64,000 nucleotides of DNA from Flavobacterium sp. MFBS3-15 (GTDB taxonomy: Bacteria; Bacteroidota; Bacteroidia; Flavobacteriales; Flavobacteriaceae). The notes under the pieces were generated by a model. The model was not told the origin of the DNA. It saw only the letters and a program-made list of their open reading frames with translations, and did not search any database. The translations under genes were made by a program, and so were the position numbers. Below, in pieces: positions 32,648 through 39,932 of this stretch (positions are counted from its first letter, which is position 1; each line of letters begins with the position of its first letter). The stretch is taken from assembly GCF_026107645.2 (NCBI RefSeq), contig NZ_JAPCHV010000005.1:1-64000 (forward strand). Direction: 5' to 3'.

Positions 32648-33007
32648 GTTCTTTGAAATTGTTTCGAGCCAAATACTAACTGGAGTACCTTATAGCTTAA
32701 TTCGTTAAGCAACCCGAAAGGGTATTTTGAGACAACAAGCATTCTAGTGATGCCCGCCGTGCCGCGATACGAATTGCGCGCGATGTGGCTACGCCGTTAG
32801 CCGCGAAAGGTTGCCGCGTTCAAAAGATACATTATAAGATGTATTTACTATCCACTAAGAATATGCCATATTTATTAAGGCATTTATATTTTTCTATTAA
32901 TTGTCATATGTTCATTAAGAGCAGGAATATTAAGGTTGTGTACAGAGAGCATTGTCAACGCAGTTAGTATGGGCGACCTCGGCATGAGCAGGAACGATAG
33001 TCGTTCC
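32648..33007 (+). ncRNA. Retron-type msr-msd non-coding RNA (predicted)
   Basis: A non-coding, structured stretch of about 360 nt between the -7 box and the first gene of the retron-like operon. a1 ATACTAACTG (32673-32682) is perfectly complementary to a2 CAGTTAGTAT (32961-32970). An AGC triplet at 32694-32696 could supply the branching guanosine (G32695). The msr would hold two tetraloop hairpins: GCTTAA-UUCG-UUAAGC (32695-32710) and ACCC-GAAA-GGGU (32712-32723). The msd, roughly 32730-32960, contains hairpins at 32785-32804 (GTGGCTA/TAGCCGC), 32827-32844 (ATACAT/ATGTAT) and 32863-32883 (ATGCC/GGCAT). GACAA (32731-32735) pairs with TTGTC (32952-32956) to close it. A hairpin GGAACGA-TAG-TCGTTCC (32991-33007) follows a2. 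Exact ends are estimates. Confidence 0.65.
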
Positions 33008-33034
33008 ATTATTAACAATTAAAAGTATTATATC

Positions 33035-33280
33035 ATGTCTAGAAAACAAAGAAACAATCTAGTCGATGGCCTTATCAATTCGATTCAGGACATCAAATCA
33101 ATGAGCCAGTGCTCTCTTTCGGTAACAGACCTAACCGTCCTAAATGAAGCAATTGAAAAATTGCAGAAGTTGAAAACAAAGAAAGGATTAACCAACAAAC
33201 ATCTTCAACCTCAAGTTGTAGAAATTGTTGAGGTGATTACCTTTTATTTAATTAACCAATGTAGACAAACTTCCGTTTAA
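33035..33280 (+). CDS. 81-residue protein of the retron-like operon, unknown function
   Basis: It starts at the ATG at 33035, after an A-rich leader and 64 bases beyond a2. The basic N-terminus MSRKQRNNLVDGL is followed by predicted helices (LINSIQDIKSMSQ, TDLTVLNEAIEKLQKLKTKK, QPQVVEIVEVITFYLINQC). There is no signal peptide, no membrane segment and no known motif. Its fixed place between the RNA and the XRE/RT genes makes it an accessory protein, possibly the effector or a partner of the XRE protein. Codon use and AT content match the XRE and RT genes rather than prfA or pyrF on either side. Confidence 0.65.
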   Translation: MSRKQRNNLVDGLINSIQDIKSMSQCSLSVTDLTVLNEAIEKLQKLKTKKGLTNKHLQPQVVEIVEVITFYLINQCRQTSV

Positions 33281-33305
33281 CCGACACACCTTAATTTTTT
33301 TCACC

Positions 33306-33596
33306 ATGAATCTCGGATCAGTAATAAAAAAAATACGTCAAGATCGGAAGCAAACTCAGACGGAGTTTGCTTCTGCTTGTGGTATTACCCAAACATATCT
33401 TTCTCAAATTGAAAGTAATTCAAAAGAACCAAATCTTTCTACTTTAAAGGAAATAAGCAAAGCAATTGATGTTCCTCTGCCTATCTTGTTTTTTCTTTCA
33501 TTAGATAAGCAAGATATTGACCCAAAAAAAAGAGCTGATTTTGAATTATTATCACCTAAAGTAAAAGAGTTAGTAAATGAATTCTTCGGATTATAA
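33306..33596 (+). CDS. XRE-family HTH protein of the retron-like operon
   Basis: 96 residues. An XRE helix-turn-helix occupies residues 1-60: GSVIKKIRQDRKQTQTEFASACGITQTYLSQIESNSKEPNLSTLKEISKAIDVPLPILFF. The C-terminal 35 residues (DPKKRADFELLSPKVKELVNEFFGL) are charged and could serve dimerisation or contact with the RT or msDNA. Its last 20 bases overlap the RT start, implying coupled translation. XRE proteins bind palindromes, and the 38-bp one at 32592 is the obvious site. Retrons with an HTH accessory protein are known (type VI in the classification I recall). Confidence 0.85.
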   Translation: MNLGSVIKKIRQDRKQTQTEFASACGITQTYLSQIESNSKEPNLSTLKEISKAIDVPLPILFFLSLDKQDIDPKKRADFELLSPKVKELVNEFFGL

Positions 33597-34431
33597 AGCT
33601 TCAGAATTAAAGAGAATAGGGGCTATCGTAAAATTTTCACGAGAACGTCTTTCATATCTTATAGAGAATCCTGATGAACACTATCGAGAGAGGACAGAAG
33701 AAAAGAAAGATAAAAAAGGAGATTATAAGCGTTATCTGGACGGAACTATTAAAACCCGTACGATTTCTCCCTCCAAAGGCGATTTGAAATTTGTACAGCA
33801 TAAAATAAAGAATCGCATTTTAAGTAAATATGTATTGCCTAAGAATATTCATGGAGGAGTAAAACGAAGAAGTAATATTACTAATGCCAAGGTGCATCAA
33901 GGTAAGAAATTTGTATTTATGACTGATTTACAAAATTTTTATCCGTCTATAAATGCTACTATGGTATATGATGCATTGATCAGTCTAGGAGAAACTCCTT
34001 ACTTTGCCAGTCATATTTCTAAATTGACGACGTGGAAGAATCAGGTTCCACAGGGGGCACCAACCAGTACACATATCTCAAACATTGTTTTTCTTAAAAC
34101 AGATAGAATCCTTATTGATTTTTGTAATAAACGTGGCATCACTTATACCAGATATATAGATGATTTAACTTTTTCATCTCCAAAAAATTTTCAAGAGGAT
34201 ATCTCAGAAATTTTGACAATCATTCAAAATGGTGGATTTTTAATTAGTAGGAGGAAAACTGTATATGGAGGTAAAATAAAATTGATTACAGGGATAGAGG
34301 TTTATCATAATAAAATTGATGTACCGCAAAAAATAAAAGATTTAGCCCGTACAGAAGTCGACCTTCCTGTAAAGCCATACACTGATTATTGTAATCGTGT
34401 ATGGGCTACAAATAATAAAATTTATAGATAA
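33577..34431 (+). CDS. Retron-type reverse transcriptase
   Basis: 284 residues, compact. Order of motifs: RTISPSKGDLKFVQHKIKNRIL (residues 61-82), retron NAxxH motif as NAKVH (103-107), RT motif A FMTDLQNFYPSI with catalytic Asp117, QGAPTSTHISNIVF (159-172), motif C YTRYIDDLTFS with Asp195 and Asp196, and the retron VTG motif as KLITGIEV (ITG at 237-239). No maturase (X/Zn) domain or HNH, so it is not a group II intron protein, and no variable/template repeats are nearby as in diversity-generating elements. It would prime on the 2'-OH of a guanosine of the ncRNA and make msDNA. It overlaps the XRE gene by 20 bases. AT-rich, unlike its neighbours, suggesting transfer. Confidence 0.88.
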   Translation: MNSSDYKASELKRIGAIVKFSRERLSYLIENPDEHYRERTEEKKDKKGDYKRYLDGTIKTRTISPSKGDLKFVQHKIKNRILSKYVLPKNIHGGVKRRSNITNAKVHQGKKFVFMTDLQNFYPSINATMVYDALISLGETPYFASHISKLTTWKNQVPQGAPTSTHISNIVFLKTDRILIDFCNKRGITYTRYIDDLTFSSPKNFQEDISEILTIIQNGGFLISRRKTVYGGKIKLITGIEVYHNKIDVPQKIKDLARTEVDLPVKPYTDYCNRVWATNNKIYR

Positions 34432-34858
34432 GTACCGTGTGATTGATTGCTGTAAATATCACTCTTCCCGACCTGCAAGGTTTTCAAAACTTTGTAAGTC
34501 TGTTATGTTTCGCTCATCTTACCTATAAGTCTCAAAGACCTTGCAGGAGTTACAGGATTTCGTTTCAAAATCTACACGGGATGAATTAGTGAAATTTGTG
34601 TAATTCGTGGCTAACAAACCACCCCGCCCTTCAGGCACCCCTCCAGAGGAGGGGAAAAAGCTGCACTCACACCCAAAATCATTGCGCAACTTTGCGAAAT
34701 AAATCACTTTTAACCCCACCCAAACCTTTTTATACCCCTAAAACCCTCCCGCACATACCCTAAAATCCCCTCTGGCATACCCTAAAATACCCCAACATCG
34801 GCCCTAAAACCACCCTGTGTGACCATAAAATTTCCTATTTTTGCGCAAACAACACGAC
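34432..34858. other. Repeat-bearing gap between the retron-like operon and pyrF
   Basis: No gene. It holds an inverted pair CCTGCAAGGT (34472-34481) / ACCTTGCAGG (34538-34547), a copy of family E at about 34580-34612 (AATTAGTGAAATTTGTG then TAATTCGTGGC), and a CCCCTCCAGAGGAGGGG hairpin at about 34639-34656 related to the ends of DR1 and DR2. A -7 box for pyrF lies at 34836. Confidence 0.6.
34836..34843 (+). promoter_or_regulatory. Candidate -7 box of pyrF
   Basis: TATTTTTG ends 15 bases before the ATG at 34859, consistent with a short leader. Confidence 0.5.
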
Positions 34859-35698
34859 ATGACAACACAACAATTATATGCCGAGATCATCAGGAAAAAA
34901 TCGTTCCTCTGCATCGGCCTCGACGTCGACCTCGACAAGATCCCGCCGCACCTGTTGGCAACCGAGGACCCCATATTTGAATTCAACAAGGCCATCATCG
35001 ATGCCACGCACGACCTGGCTGTGGCCTACAAGCCCAACACCGCATTCTACGAGGCGTATGGCCTGAAAGGTTGGCATTCACTGGAAAAAACCATCAACTA
35101 CCTGAACGAAAAGCACCCTGAGATCTTCACCATCGCCGATGCCAAGCGCGGCGACATAGGCAATACCTCGGCCATGTATGCCAGGGCGTTCCTCGAGGAC
35201 CTGGCGTTTGACTCCGTTACCGTGGCGCCCTACATGGGCAGGGACAGCGTGGAGCCGTTCCTTGCGGTTAAGGACAAGTTCACCATACTGCTGGCGCTGA
35301 CCTCCAACGGTGGCGCCTTTGATTTCCAAACGCAAAAGGCAGGCGACGGCGAGCTCTACAAAACCGTGCTAAAGACCAGTAAAACCTGGCAAAACAGCGA
35401 AAACCTGATGTACGTGATCGGCGCTACCAAAGCCGAATACTTCACTGAGGTGCGCAAAATCGTGCCCAACAGCTTCCTGCTCGTTCCGGGGGTGGGCGCG
35501 CAGGGGGGCAGCCTGAGCGAGGTGTGCCGCTACGGCATGAACGATACCGTGGGGCTGCTCGTCAACTCGTCGCGGGGCATCATCTATGCGTCTAATGATG
35601 AGGATTTTGCAGAGAAAGCAAGGGGAGAAGCCCAGGCCATGCAGCAGGAAATGGAGGCCATCATCATCGATTGGCAGCTGTCGAAAGCGCTTGATTAA
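34859..35698 (+). CDS. pyrF: Orotidine 5'-phosphate decarboxylase
   Basis: 279 residues from the ATG at 34859. The active-site signature [15 protein letters not shown] (Asp94, Lys96, Asp99) places it in the long PyrF subfamily; [12 protein letters not shown] at the N-terminus and [16 protein letters not shown] near the phosphate-binding site agree. It decarboxylates OMP to UMP, the last step of UMP synthesis. Alone here, without other pyr genes. A family B hairpin repeat follows. Confidence 0.93.
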   Translation: MTTQQLYAEIIRKKSFLCIGLDVDLDKIPPHLLATEDPIFEFNKAIIDATHDLAVAYKPNTAFYEAYGLKGWHSLEKTINYLNEKHPEIFTIADAKRGDIGNTSAMYARAFLEDLAFDSVTVAPYMGRDSVEPFLAVKDKFTILLALTSNGGAFDFQTQKAGDGELYKTVLKTSKTWQNSENLMYVIGATKAEYFTEVRKIVPNSFLLVPGVGAQGGSLSEVCRYGMNDTVGLLVNSSRGIIYASNDEDFAEKARGEAQAMQQEMEAIIIDWQLSKALD

Positions 35699-35716
35699 GA
35701 TACGATTACAATAAAG

Positions 35717-35792
35717 AAAATGTCACATTGAGCGCAGTCGAAATGCGGCATTTTCTTTCTCAATAAGCTTCCCGACTGCGCTCGAAGTGACA
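35717..35792. repeat. Interspersed hairpin repeat, family B copy 2
   Basis: Same arms (GAGCGCAGTCGA / CGACTGCGCTCG) and centre AATGCGGCATTTT as copy 1 at 22352-22425. It lies 18 bases after the pyrF stop. Confidence 0.8.
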
Positions 35793-35831
35793 AACCTAAC
35801 GTACTCTGGTGTTCACGATAACATAATTACA

Positions 35832-36641
35832 ATGAAAACTTACACCGACCAGACCGGCCATACCATAACCCTTTCGGCAACACCCAAACGCATTGTGTCG
35901 ATTGTGCCTTCGCAAACTGAACTGCTGTTCGACCTGGGGCTGGAGGACAGCCTTGTGGGCATCACCAAGTTTTGCGTGCACCCGTACCATTTGAAGTCGA
36001 CCAAAAAGATCGTGGGTGGTACCAAGAAGGTGCATTACGAGAAGATACGCCTGCTGCAGCCCGACATCATCATTGCCAACAAGGAGGAGAATACCGAGGA
36101 GATCGTCAACACCCTGCGGGAGATCGCGCCCGTGTGGACCAGCGATATTATTACCATACAGGACAGCCTGGACATGATCGCGGAGTTCGGAAAAATCTTT
36201 GCAGTACGCACTGCCGCCGCGCAACTGACGGACAGGATCAACTACGCCATGGCCGATTTCCAAAAGTTCATGGCAGGGAAGGCGTGGCTCAAAACCGTGT
36301 ATTTCATCTGGAAGGAGCCGTACATGGTGGCGGGTAAGGAGACGTTCATCAATGAGATGATGAAGCTGAACCATTTTACCAATATTTACGAAGAGCGCGA
36401 AGGCCGCTACCCCGAAGTGATCGTGCAGAAAATGCGCATCCAGGGCGACCCCGAAGTGCTGCTGCTATCCTCCGAGCCTTATCCTTTTAAAGACGAAGAT
36501 GCCTTTGAACTGGGCAGGCATACGCACCACGCCAAAACGGTATTCGTGGATGGGGAGATGTTTTCGTGGTACGGCAGCCGGATGGTAAAGGCGTTCGCCT
36601 ACTTTAAGCAATTGCAGGAAAGGCTGGAGGAGCCTGTTTAA
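35832..36641 (+). CDS. Helical-backbone metal receptor, BtuF/FepB-like, without signal peptide
   Basis: 269 residues from the ATG at 35832. The class III substrate-binding fold is shown by RIVSIVPSQTELLFDLGLEDSLVGITKFCVHP, KIRLLQPDIIIANKEENTEEIV and the long linker helix SLDMIAEFGKIFAVRTAAAQLTDRINYAM. Members bind cobalamin or iron-siderophores for ABC import. The mature-like start MKTYTDQTGHTITL has no signal peptide or lipobox, so this copy should stay in the cytoplasm. No permease or ATPase gene is adjacent. Confidence 0.75.
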   Translation: MKTYTDQTGHTITLSATPKRIVSIVPSQTELLFDLGLEDSLVGITKFCVHPYHLKSTKKIVGGTKKVHYEKIRLLQPDIIIANKEENTEEIVNTLREIAPVWTSDIITIQDSLDMIAEFGKIFAVRTAAAQLTDRINYAMADFQKFMAGKAWLKTVYFIWKEPYMVAGKETFINEMMKLNHFTNIYEEREGRYPEVIVQKMRIQGDPEVLLLSSEPYPFKDEDAFELGRHTHHAKTVFVDGEMFSWYGSRMVKAFAYFKQLQERLEEPV

Positions 36642-36666
36642 GAAATTTTGCAACCTCACAATTGTT

Positions 36667-36817
36667 TTTTTACCACAAGGGACACAAGGTTTTTTCACTA
36701 GGGACACAAGTAAAGCAAGTTCATGGTGAAGTTCACAAAGTATTACGCTTCGCTTTGTGAACTTATGCGCACAGCTTCGTGACCTTTGTGCGATCATTGT
36801 GTCCCTTGTGGTAAAAA
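36667..36817. repeat. 151-bp palindromic intergenic element, family A-like copy A3
   Basis: Perfect 20-bp arms TTTTTACCACAAGGGACACA (36667-36686) and its complement (36798-36817), with an inner perfect 10-bp hairpin GTTCACAAAG / CTTTGTGAAC. It has the same plan as A1 and A2: TTACCACA outer ends and a central hairpin near GCTTCG. Confidence 0.8.
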
Positions 36818-36875
36818 CAAAACCATTAATGGTTAAAATTCTACTCAATGTAGAGAGTAATTTGTGGCAGGAAAA

Positions 36876-37313
36876 TTATTTCCTCATCTTCCTGAAAAGG
36901 AAAATATATTCTTCAGCGGTATCAAAATCCTCGTAGCCGATCTTGCCAATCACCTTGCCGTATTTGTCCAATGTAACTATGAATGGGAAAAAGCCGTCGC
37001 GGTTGTACTTTTCCGTTAAGATCATCTTGGGGTCGTTGACGTTCACCGGCTCGGGATCGCCTTTCTTTTCGAGGAAATCAGCACGCAACAGTACCCAGTC
37101 GCTTTGGGCCGCGGCTTTGAATTCGGGCGTCTGCCAAACTTTTTTCTCCAGTTCCATGCAGGGGAGGCACCAGTCGGAACCCGAAAATACCAGCAGTATG
37201 TTCTTGTTGAAGGCTACGGCTTTACGTTTTGCAGTCTCCAGGTCGGTATGCCATTCCTGCGAAAATCCAACAACATTCGACAGCAGGCACAACAGGATAA
37301 AGCTCTTTTTCAC
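36876..37313 (-). CDS. Periplasmic thioredoxin-family protein
   Basis: 145 residues. Signal peptide MKKSFILLCLLSNVVGFSQ, then WHTDLETAKRKAVAFNKNILLVFSGSDWCLPCMELEKKVW with the redox pair Cys49-Leu-Pro-Cys52, and the cis-Pro region FFPFIVTLDKYGKVIG. It resembles the thioredoxin_7/DUF255-like single-domain proteins that handle disulfides or DsbD-type electron transfer outside the cytoplasm. No partner gene adjoins. A TACATTTG -7 box lies 17 bases upstream. Confidence 0.8.
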   Translation of the reverse strand: MKKSFILLCLLSNVVGFSQEWHTDLETAKRKAVAFNKNILLVFSGSDWCLPCMELEKKVWQTPEFKAAAQSDWVLLRADFLEKKGDPEPVNVNDPKMILTEKYNRDGFFPFIVTLDKYGKVIGKIGYEDFDTAEEYIFLFRKMRK

Positions 37314-37329
37314 GTCTTCTGATTTTTTG

Positions 37330-37337
37330 CAAATGTA
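37330..37337 (-). promoter_or_regulatory. Candidate -7 box of the thioredoxin-family gene
   Basis: Minus-strand TACATTTG fits TAnnTTTG, 16 bases before the ATG at 37313. Confidence 0.45.
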
Positions 37338-37445
37338 GTCAAGTAGTGCTTCCGATTGCTGAAGGCAGTTATAATTTTTTCAGAAAATTAGGAAGGGTAT
37401 CGCGTTCGAGTGGAAGCCCCGGTATTTTAAGGCAATATTAAACTA

Positions 37446-37475
37446 AAAATGCCGGTACCCTACGTACCGGCATTC
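37446..37475 (-). terminator. Intrinsic terminator after the DUF4197 pair
   Basis: ATGCCGGTAC (37449-37458) pairs with GTACCGGCAT (37464-37473) around CCTAC; on the minus strand it runs into TTTTTAG. It lies about 120 bases after the stop at 37595. Confidence 0.7.
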
Positions 37476-37594
37476 TTCTAACTAACCCTAACCAAATGTG
37501 AGAAAACCATTTATTGTATGCAAATTACTCAAAAATATTTCTGTCCAATGTTAAGGCTATGTTATTTATAGCGTCTTGATAATTAAAAAATTAG

Positions 37595-38308
37595 CTATTT
37601 GTTATCCTGCTGTGCGAACACCCTTTTCAGCAGGTCTGAAGTACGTGCGGAGATGTTGTTGCGGATTTCTTTTTCCTCCACGGCGATCATCTTGTACACC
37701 CCCTCAAGGGCTTTGTTGGTCACGTAGTCCGTCAGGTCGGGGTTTACCTTTTGTACCATGGGCAACTTGTTGTATTGGGTAATGATGTTGTTCCAAACCT
37801 TATCGGCACCCACCTTGCTGAACGACGACTTGATCACCGGGTTGAACTTGGTGTACAACTGTGAATTGGTCTGGCCTTTCAGGTAGGTTGTGGCGGCCTC
37901 GTCGTTGCCCATCAGTATGTTTTTGGCGTCATTGAAGGTGATGTTCTTCACTGCCGATACGAATATCGGGGTGGCTTCCTTTACTGCATTTTCGGCAGCG
38001 CGGTTCATCATGAGAAGGCCTTCGTCGGCAAGCTTTCCTAACCCGACCGTACGCAGGGTCTTATCCACTTTCTGCAGTTCTTCGGGAAGAAGGATTTTTA
38101 CCATCTGGTTTTTGTAGAAACCATCGGTCTGCGTAAGCTTTGTAACCTGCTTGTCGATCCCGTTATCCAGTGCTTCGCGGAGGCCGGCCGCAATGTCGGC
38201 ATTATTTAGTGTCCCGAGTTGCGGTAGTTGCGAAGCTACCTGCTGCAATTCGGCACAGCCGGAAAAAAGGAAACAAATGGCGAGAAGCGGTATAAAAAGC
38301 TTTTTCAT
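37595..38308 (-). CDS. DUF4197 lipoprotein (tandem copy 2)
   Basis: 237 residues. MKKLFIPLLAICFLFSGC has a lipobox with Cys18. The DUF4197 domain fills the rest: LNNADIAAGLREALDNGIDKQVTKLTQTDGFYKNQMVKILLPEELQKV, MMNRAAENAVKEATPIFVSAVKNITFNDAKNILMGNDEAATTYLKGQT, and VNPDLTDYVTNKALEGVYKMIAVEEKEIRNN. No activity is known for the domain. It lies 12 bases after its paralogue and shares more than half of its residues by eye. Confidence 0.85.
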   Translation of the reverse strand: MKKLFIPLLAICFLFSGCAELQQVASQLPQLGTLNNADIAAGLREALDNGIDKQVTKLTQTDGFYKNQMVKILLPEELQKVDKTLRTVGLGKLADEGLLMMNRAAENAVKEATPIFVSAVKNITFNDAKNILMGNDEAATTYLKGQTNSQLYTKFNPVIKSSFSKVGADKVWNNIITQYNKLPMVQKVNPDLTDYVTNKALEGVYKMIAVEEKEIRNNISARTSDLLKRVFAQQDNK

Positions 38309-38320
38309 GGTGTAGGATAT

Positions 38321-39049
38321 TTACTTTTGATCCTGTAAAGCAAACACTTTTTTCAATAAATCGGAAGTACGCGACGATAAATTTGTCCTAATATTTTTCT
38401 CCTCGACTGTAATCATTTTGAATACACCCTCAAGGGCTTTGGTAGTAACGTAGTCGGTCAGGTCGGGGTTCACTTTGCTCACCAGCGGCAGGGCGTTGTA
38501 TTTTGCAATGATGCCGGCCCAAACCTTGTCGGCGCCTACCTTGTCCAGCGATGTTTTTACCACGGGGCTGAATTTGCCGTAGAGTGGGGTGGTGGTCGTT
38601 TTTTGGAGGTAAGCCGTAGCCGAGTTGTCGGCACCCATCAGGATCTTCTTCGCATCGGTGATGGTCATTTTGGTAATGGCATCGACAAAAATGGGCGTAG
38701 CCTCTTTCACGGCGTCTTCAGCGGCGCGGTTCAGTACTTTGATGCCTTCATCGGCCAGGCTGGACATTCCCATCTGGCGCAGTTTTCTATCTACTTTTTG
38801 GAGTTCCGGCGGCAGGAGTATCTTCACGGCTTCGTTTTTATAGAAACCGTCTTCCGCAGTTAGTTTGGTGACTTCTTTGGTAACGCCGTTGTTCAGCGCT
38901 TCCTTCAGCGCCTTGCCAATGTCGGCATTACTGAGCGAACCGCCCCCCGAAATCAGGTCTTTACCTTTGCCTACAAGGTCTTTGAGTTGGGCGTTGGCAT
39001 TGGCAGACAATGCCATGACAATAAAGAGTGAGAAGAGTATTTTTTTCAT
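38321..39049 (-). CDS. DUF4197 secreted protein (tandem copy 1)
   Basis: 242 residues. Signal peptide MKKILFSLFIVMALSANANA with no lipobox cysteine, so it is soluble in the periplasm while copy 2 is lipid-anchored. Domain landmarks are the same as in copy 2: LSNADIGKALKEALNNGVTKEVTKLTAEDGFYKNEAVKILLPPELQKV and the final KALEGVFKMITVEEKNIRTNLSSRTSDLLKKVFALQDQK. The pair forms a short operon; one soluble and one anchored paralogue may interact. Confidence 0.85.
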   Translation of the reverse strand: MKKILFSLFIVMALSANANAQLKDLVGKGKDLISGGGSLSNADIGKALKEALNNGVTKEVTKLTAEDGFYKNEAVKILLPPELQKVDRKLRQMGMSSLADEGIKVLNRAAEDAVKEATPIFVDAITKMTITDAKKILMGADNSATAYLQKTTTTPLYGKFSPVVKTSLDKVGADKVWAGIIAKYNALPLVSKVNPDLTDYVTTKALEGVFKMITVEEKNIRTNLSSRTSDLLKKVFALQDQK

Positions 39050-39208
39050 TTTTATGAGGTTTCATATATAAAAACAAAAACTATACCTAAATGTTTCATT
39101 TTTGTTTTGATGGAGGCCCAATAGGCCCAAATTTAGTTTAGCAAAAGTTAAAAGCTTTCCTTTTACAATGTAGGCTCCCTAACTTAGTTCAACTAAAAAC
39201 CACACACC

Positions 39209-39334
39209 ATGAACAAATTGATAAGGGCCCTCATAGCGGGCTGGGGCGCAAAGAAAATTGGCGGCGGCTGCATCGGCACCATCATCGCTTTTGTAGTGAT
39301 TTATTACCTGCTGGGGTACTGCGACAGGATGTAA
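39209..39334 (+). CDS. 41-residue membrane-associated miniprotein
   Basis: A small gene: MNKLIRALIAGWGAKKIGGG, then CIGTIIAFVVIYYLLGYCDRM and a TAA stop. A basic amphipathic start with a Gly-rich turn (KKIGGGC) is followed by a single hydrophobic helix (IGTIIAFVVIYYLLG). The coding pattern, the ATG after an A-rich leader and the convergent stop, which directly abuts the next gene, all favour a real gene. I recall similar short proteins in flavobacterial genomes, function unknown. Confidence 0.6.
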   Translation: MNKLIRALIAGWGAKKIGGGCIGTIIAFVVIYYLLGYCDRM

Positions 39335-39832
39335 CTAACTGCCGTCGACAGTTGCTGTTGCTGCCGTATTCATTGCCGCCCGGTAATAATGCGCGGCAAC
39401 GAGCAGCAGCAACAGGCCGTCTTCGCCTTCAAAAGGCTTTTGTGCTGTCACTATATAATTTGAAGCCAGCTTTTTCCAGGTGAATTCCTGTTTTAATTGC
39501 AGTACCTCTTCGCCTTTGTAGCTCTCCAGTATATAGGCCCAGCTAAACCAACCCTTTGGCTTTAGGGTATAGAAGTGGTGCATTTCTTTTGCACGGGTTA
39601 TTACGGTGCCACGCCATTTCGTCTTTACCTCAAACAGCGGGTTGCCATCCTTAATTACCTCGCCGTGTATTTTCCAGAAGCCTTTGGCCTGAATGGTGTA
39701 AGCGGACTCCCCTACCATTATTTCCGCGTCCTGCGAATACCAGTTGGGATAGTGCAGCGTACCGGCAGGCTTACCATCAATGCGCAACGTGTAATGACGG
39801 TTCTTTTCGGAAGTGATGATGATCGTTTGCAT
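39335..39832 (-). CDS. Hypothetical soluble protein, beta-rich
   Basis: 165 residues, no signal peptide. MQTIIITSEKNRHYTLRIDGKPAGTLHYPNWYSQDAEIMVGES, then KGFWKIHGEVIKDGNPLFEVKTKWRG and WAYILESYKGEEVLQLKQEFTWKKLASNYIVTAQKPFE form alternating strands like a tubby/LURP-type beta barrel. That resemblance is a guess. The tail LLLLLVAAHYYRAAMNTAATATVDGS contains one hydrophobic helix typical of the C-terminus of such barrels. Single gene. Confidence 0.55.
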   Translation of the reverse strand: MQTIIITSEKNRHYTLRIDGKPAGTLHYPNWYSQDAEIMVGESAYTIQAKGFWKIHGEVIKDGNPLFEVKTKWRGTVITRAKEMHHFYTLKPKGWFSWAYILESYKGEEVLQLKQEFTWKKLASNYIVTAQKPFEGEDGLLLLLVAAHYYRAAMNTAATATVDGS

Positions 39833-39932
39833 AGGGATGTGATTGTAGCGCTAAGTTAGCCAATACCTTCCCGGAAGCCAAAAATGTTGTTACAGATGAT
39901 GGCGGGGTTGTTACAGATTTTAATGTCTGTAA

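Noticed and set aside
32785..32967. 60-codon frame inside the predicted msd
   Set aside because: It overlaps the a2 segment and several hairpins, has no ribosome-binding context and no protein-like pattern.
33577..34431. Group II intron or diversity-generating retroelement
   Set aside because: No maturase domain, no intron RNA domains V/VI downstream, and no template/variable repeat pair nearby; NAxxH and VTG-like motifs point to a retron RT.
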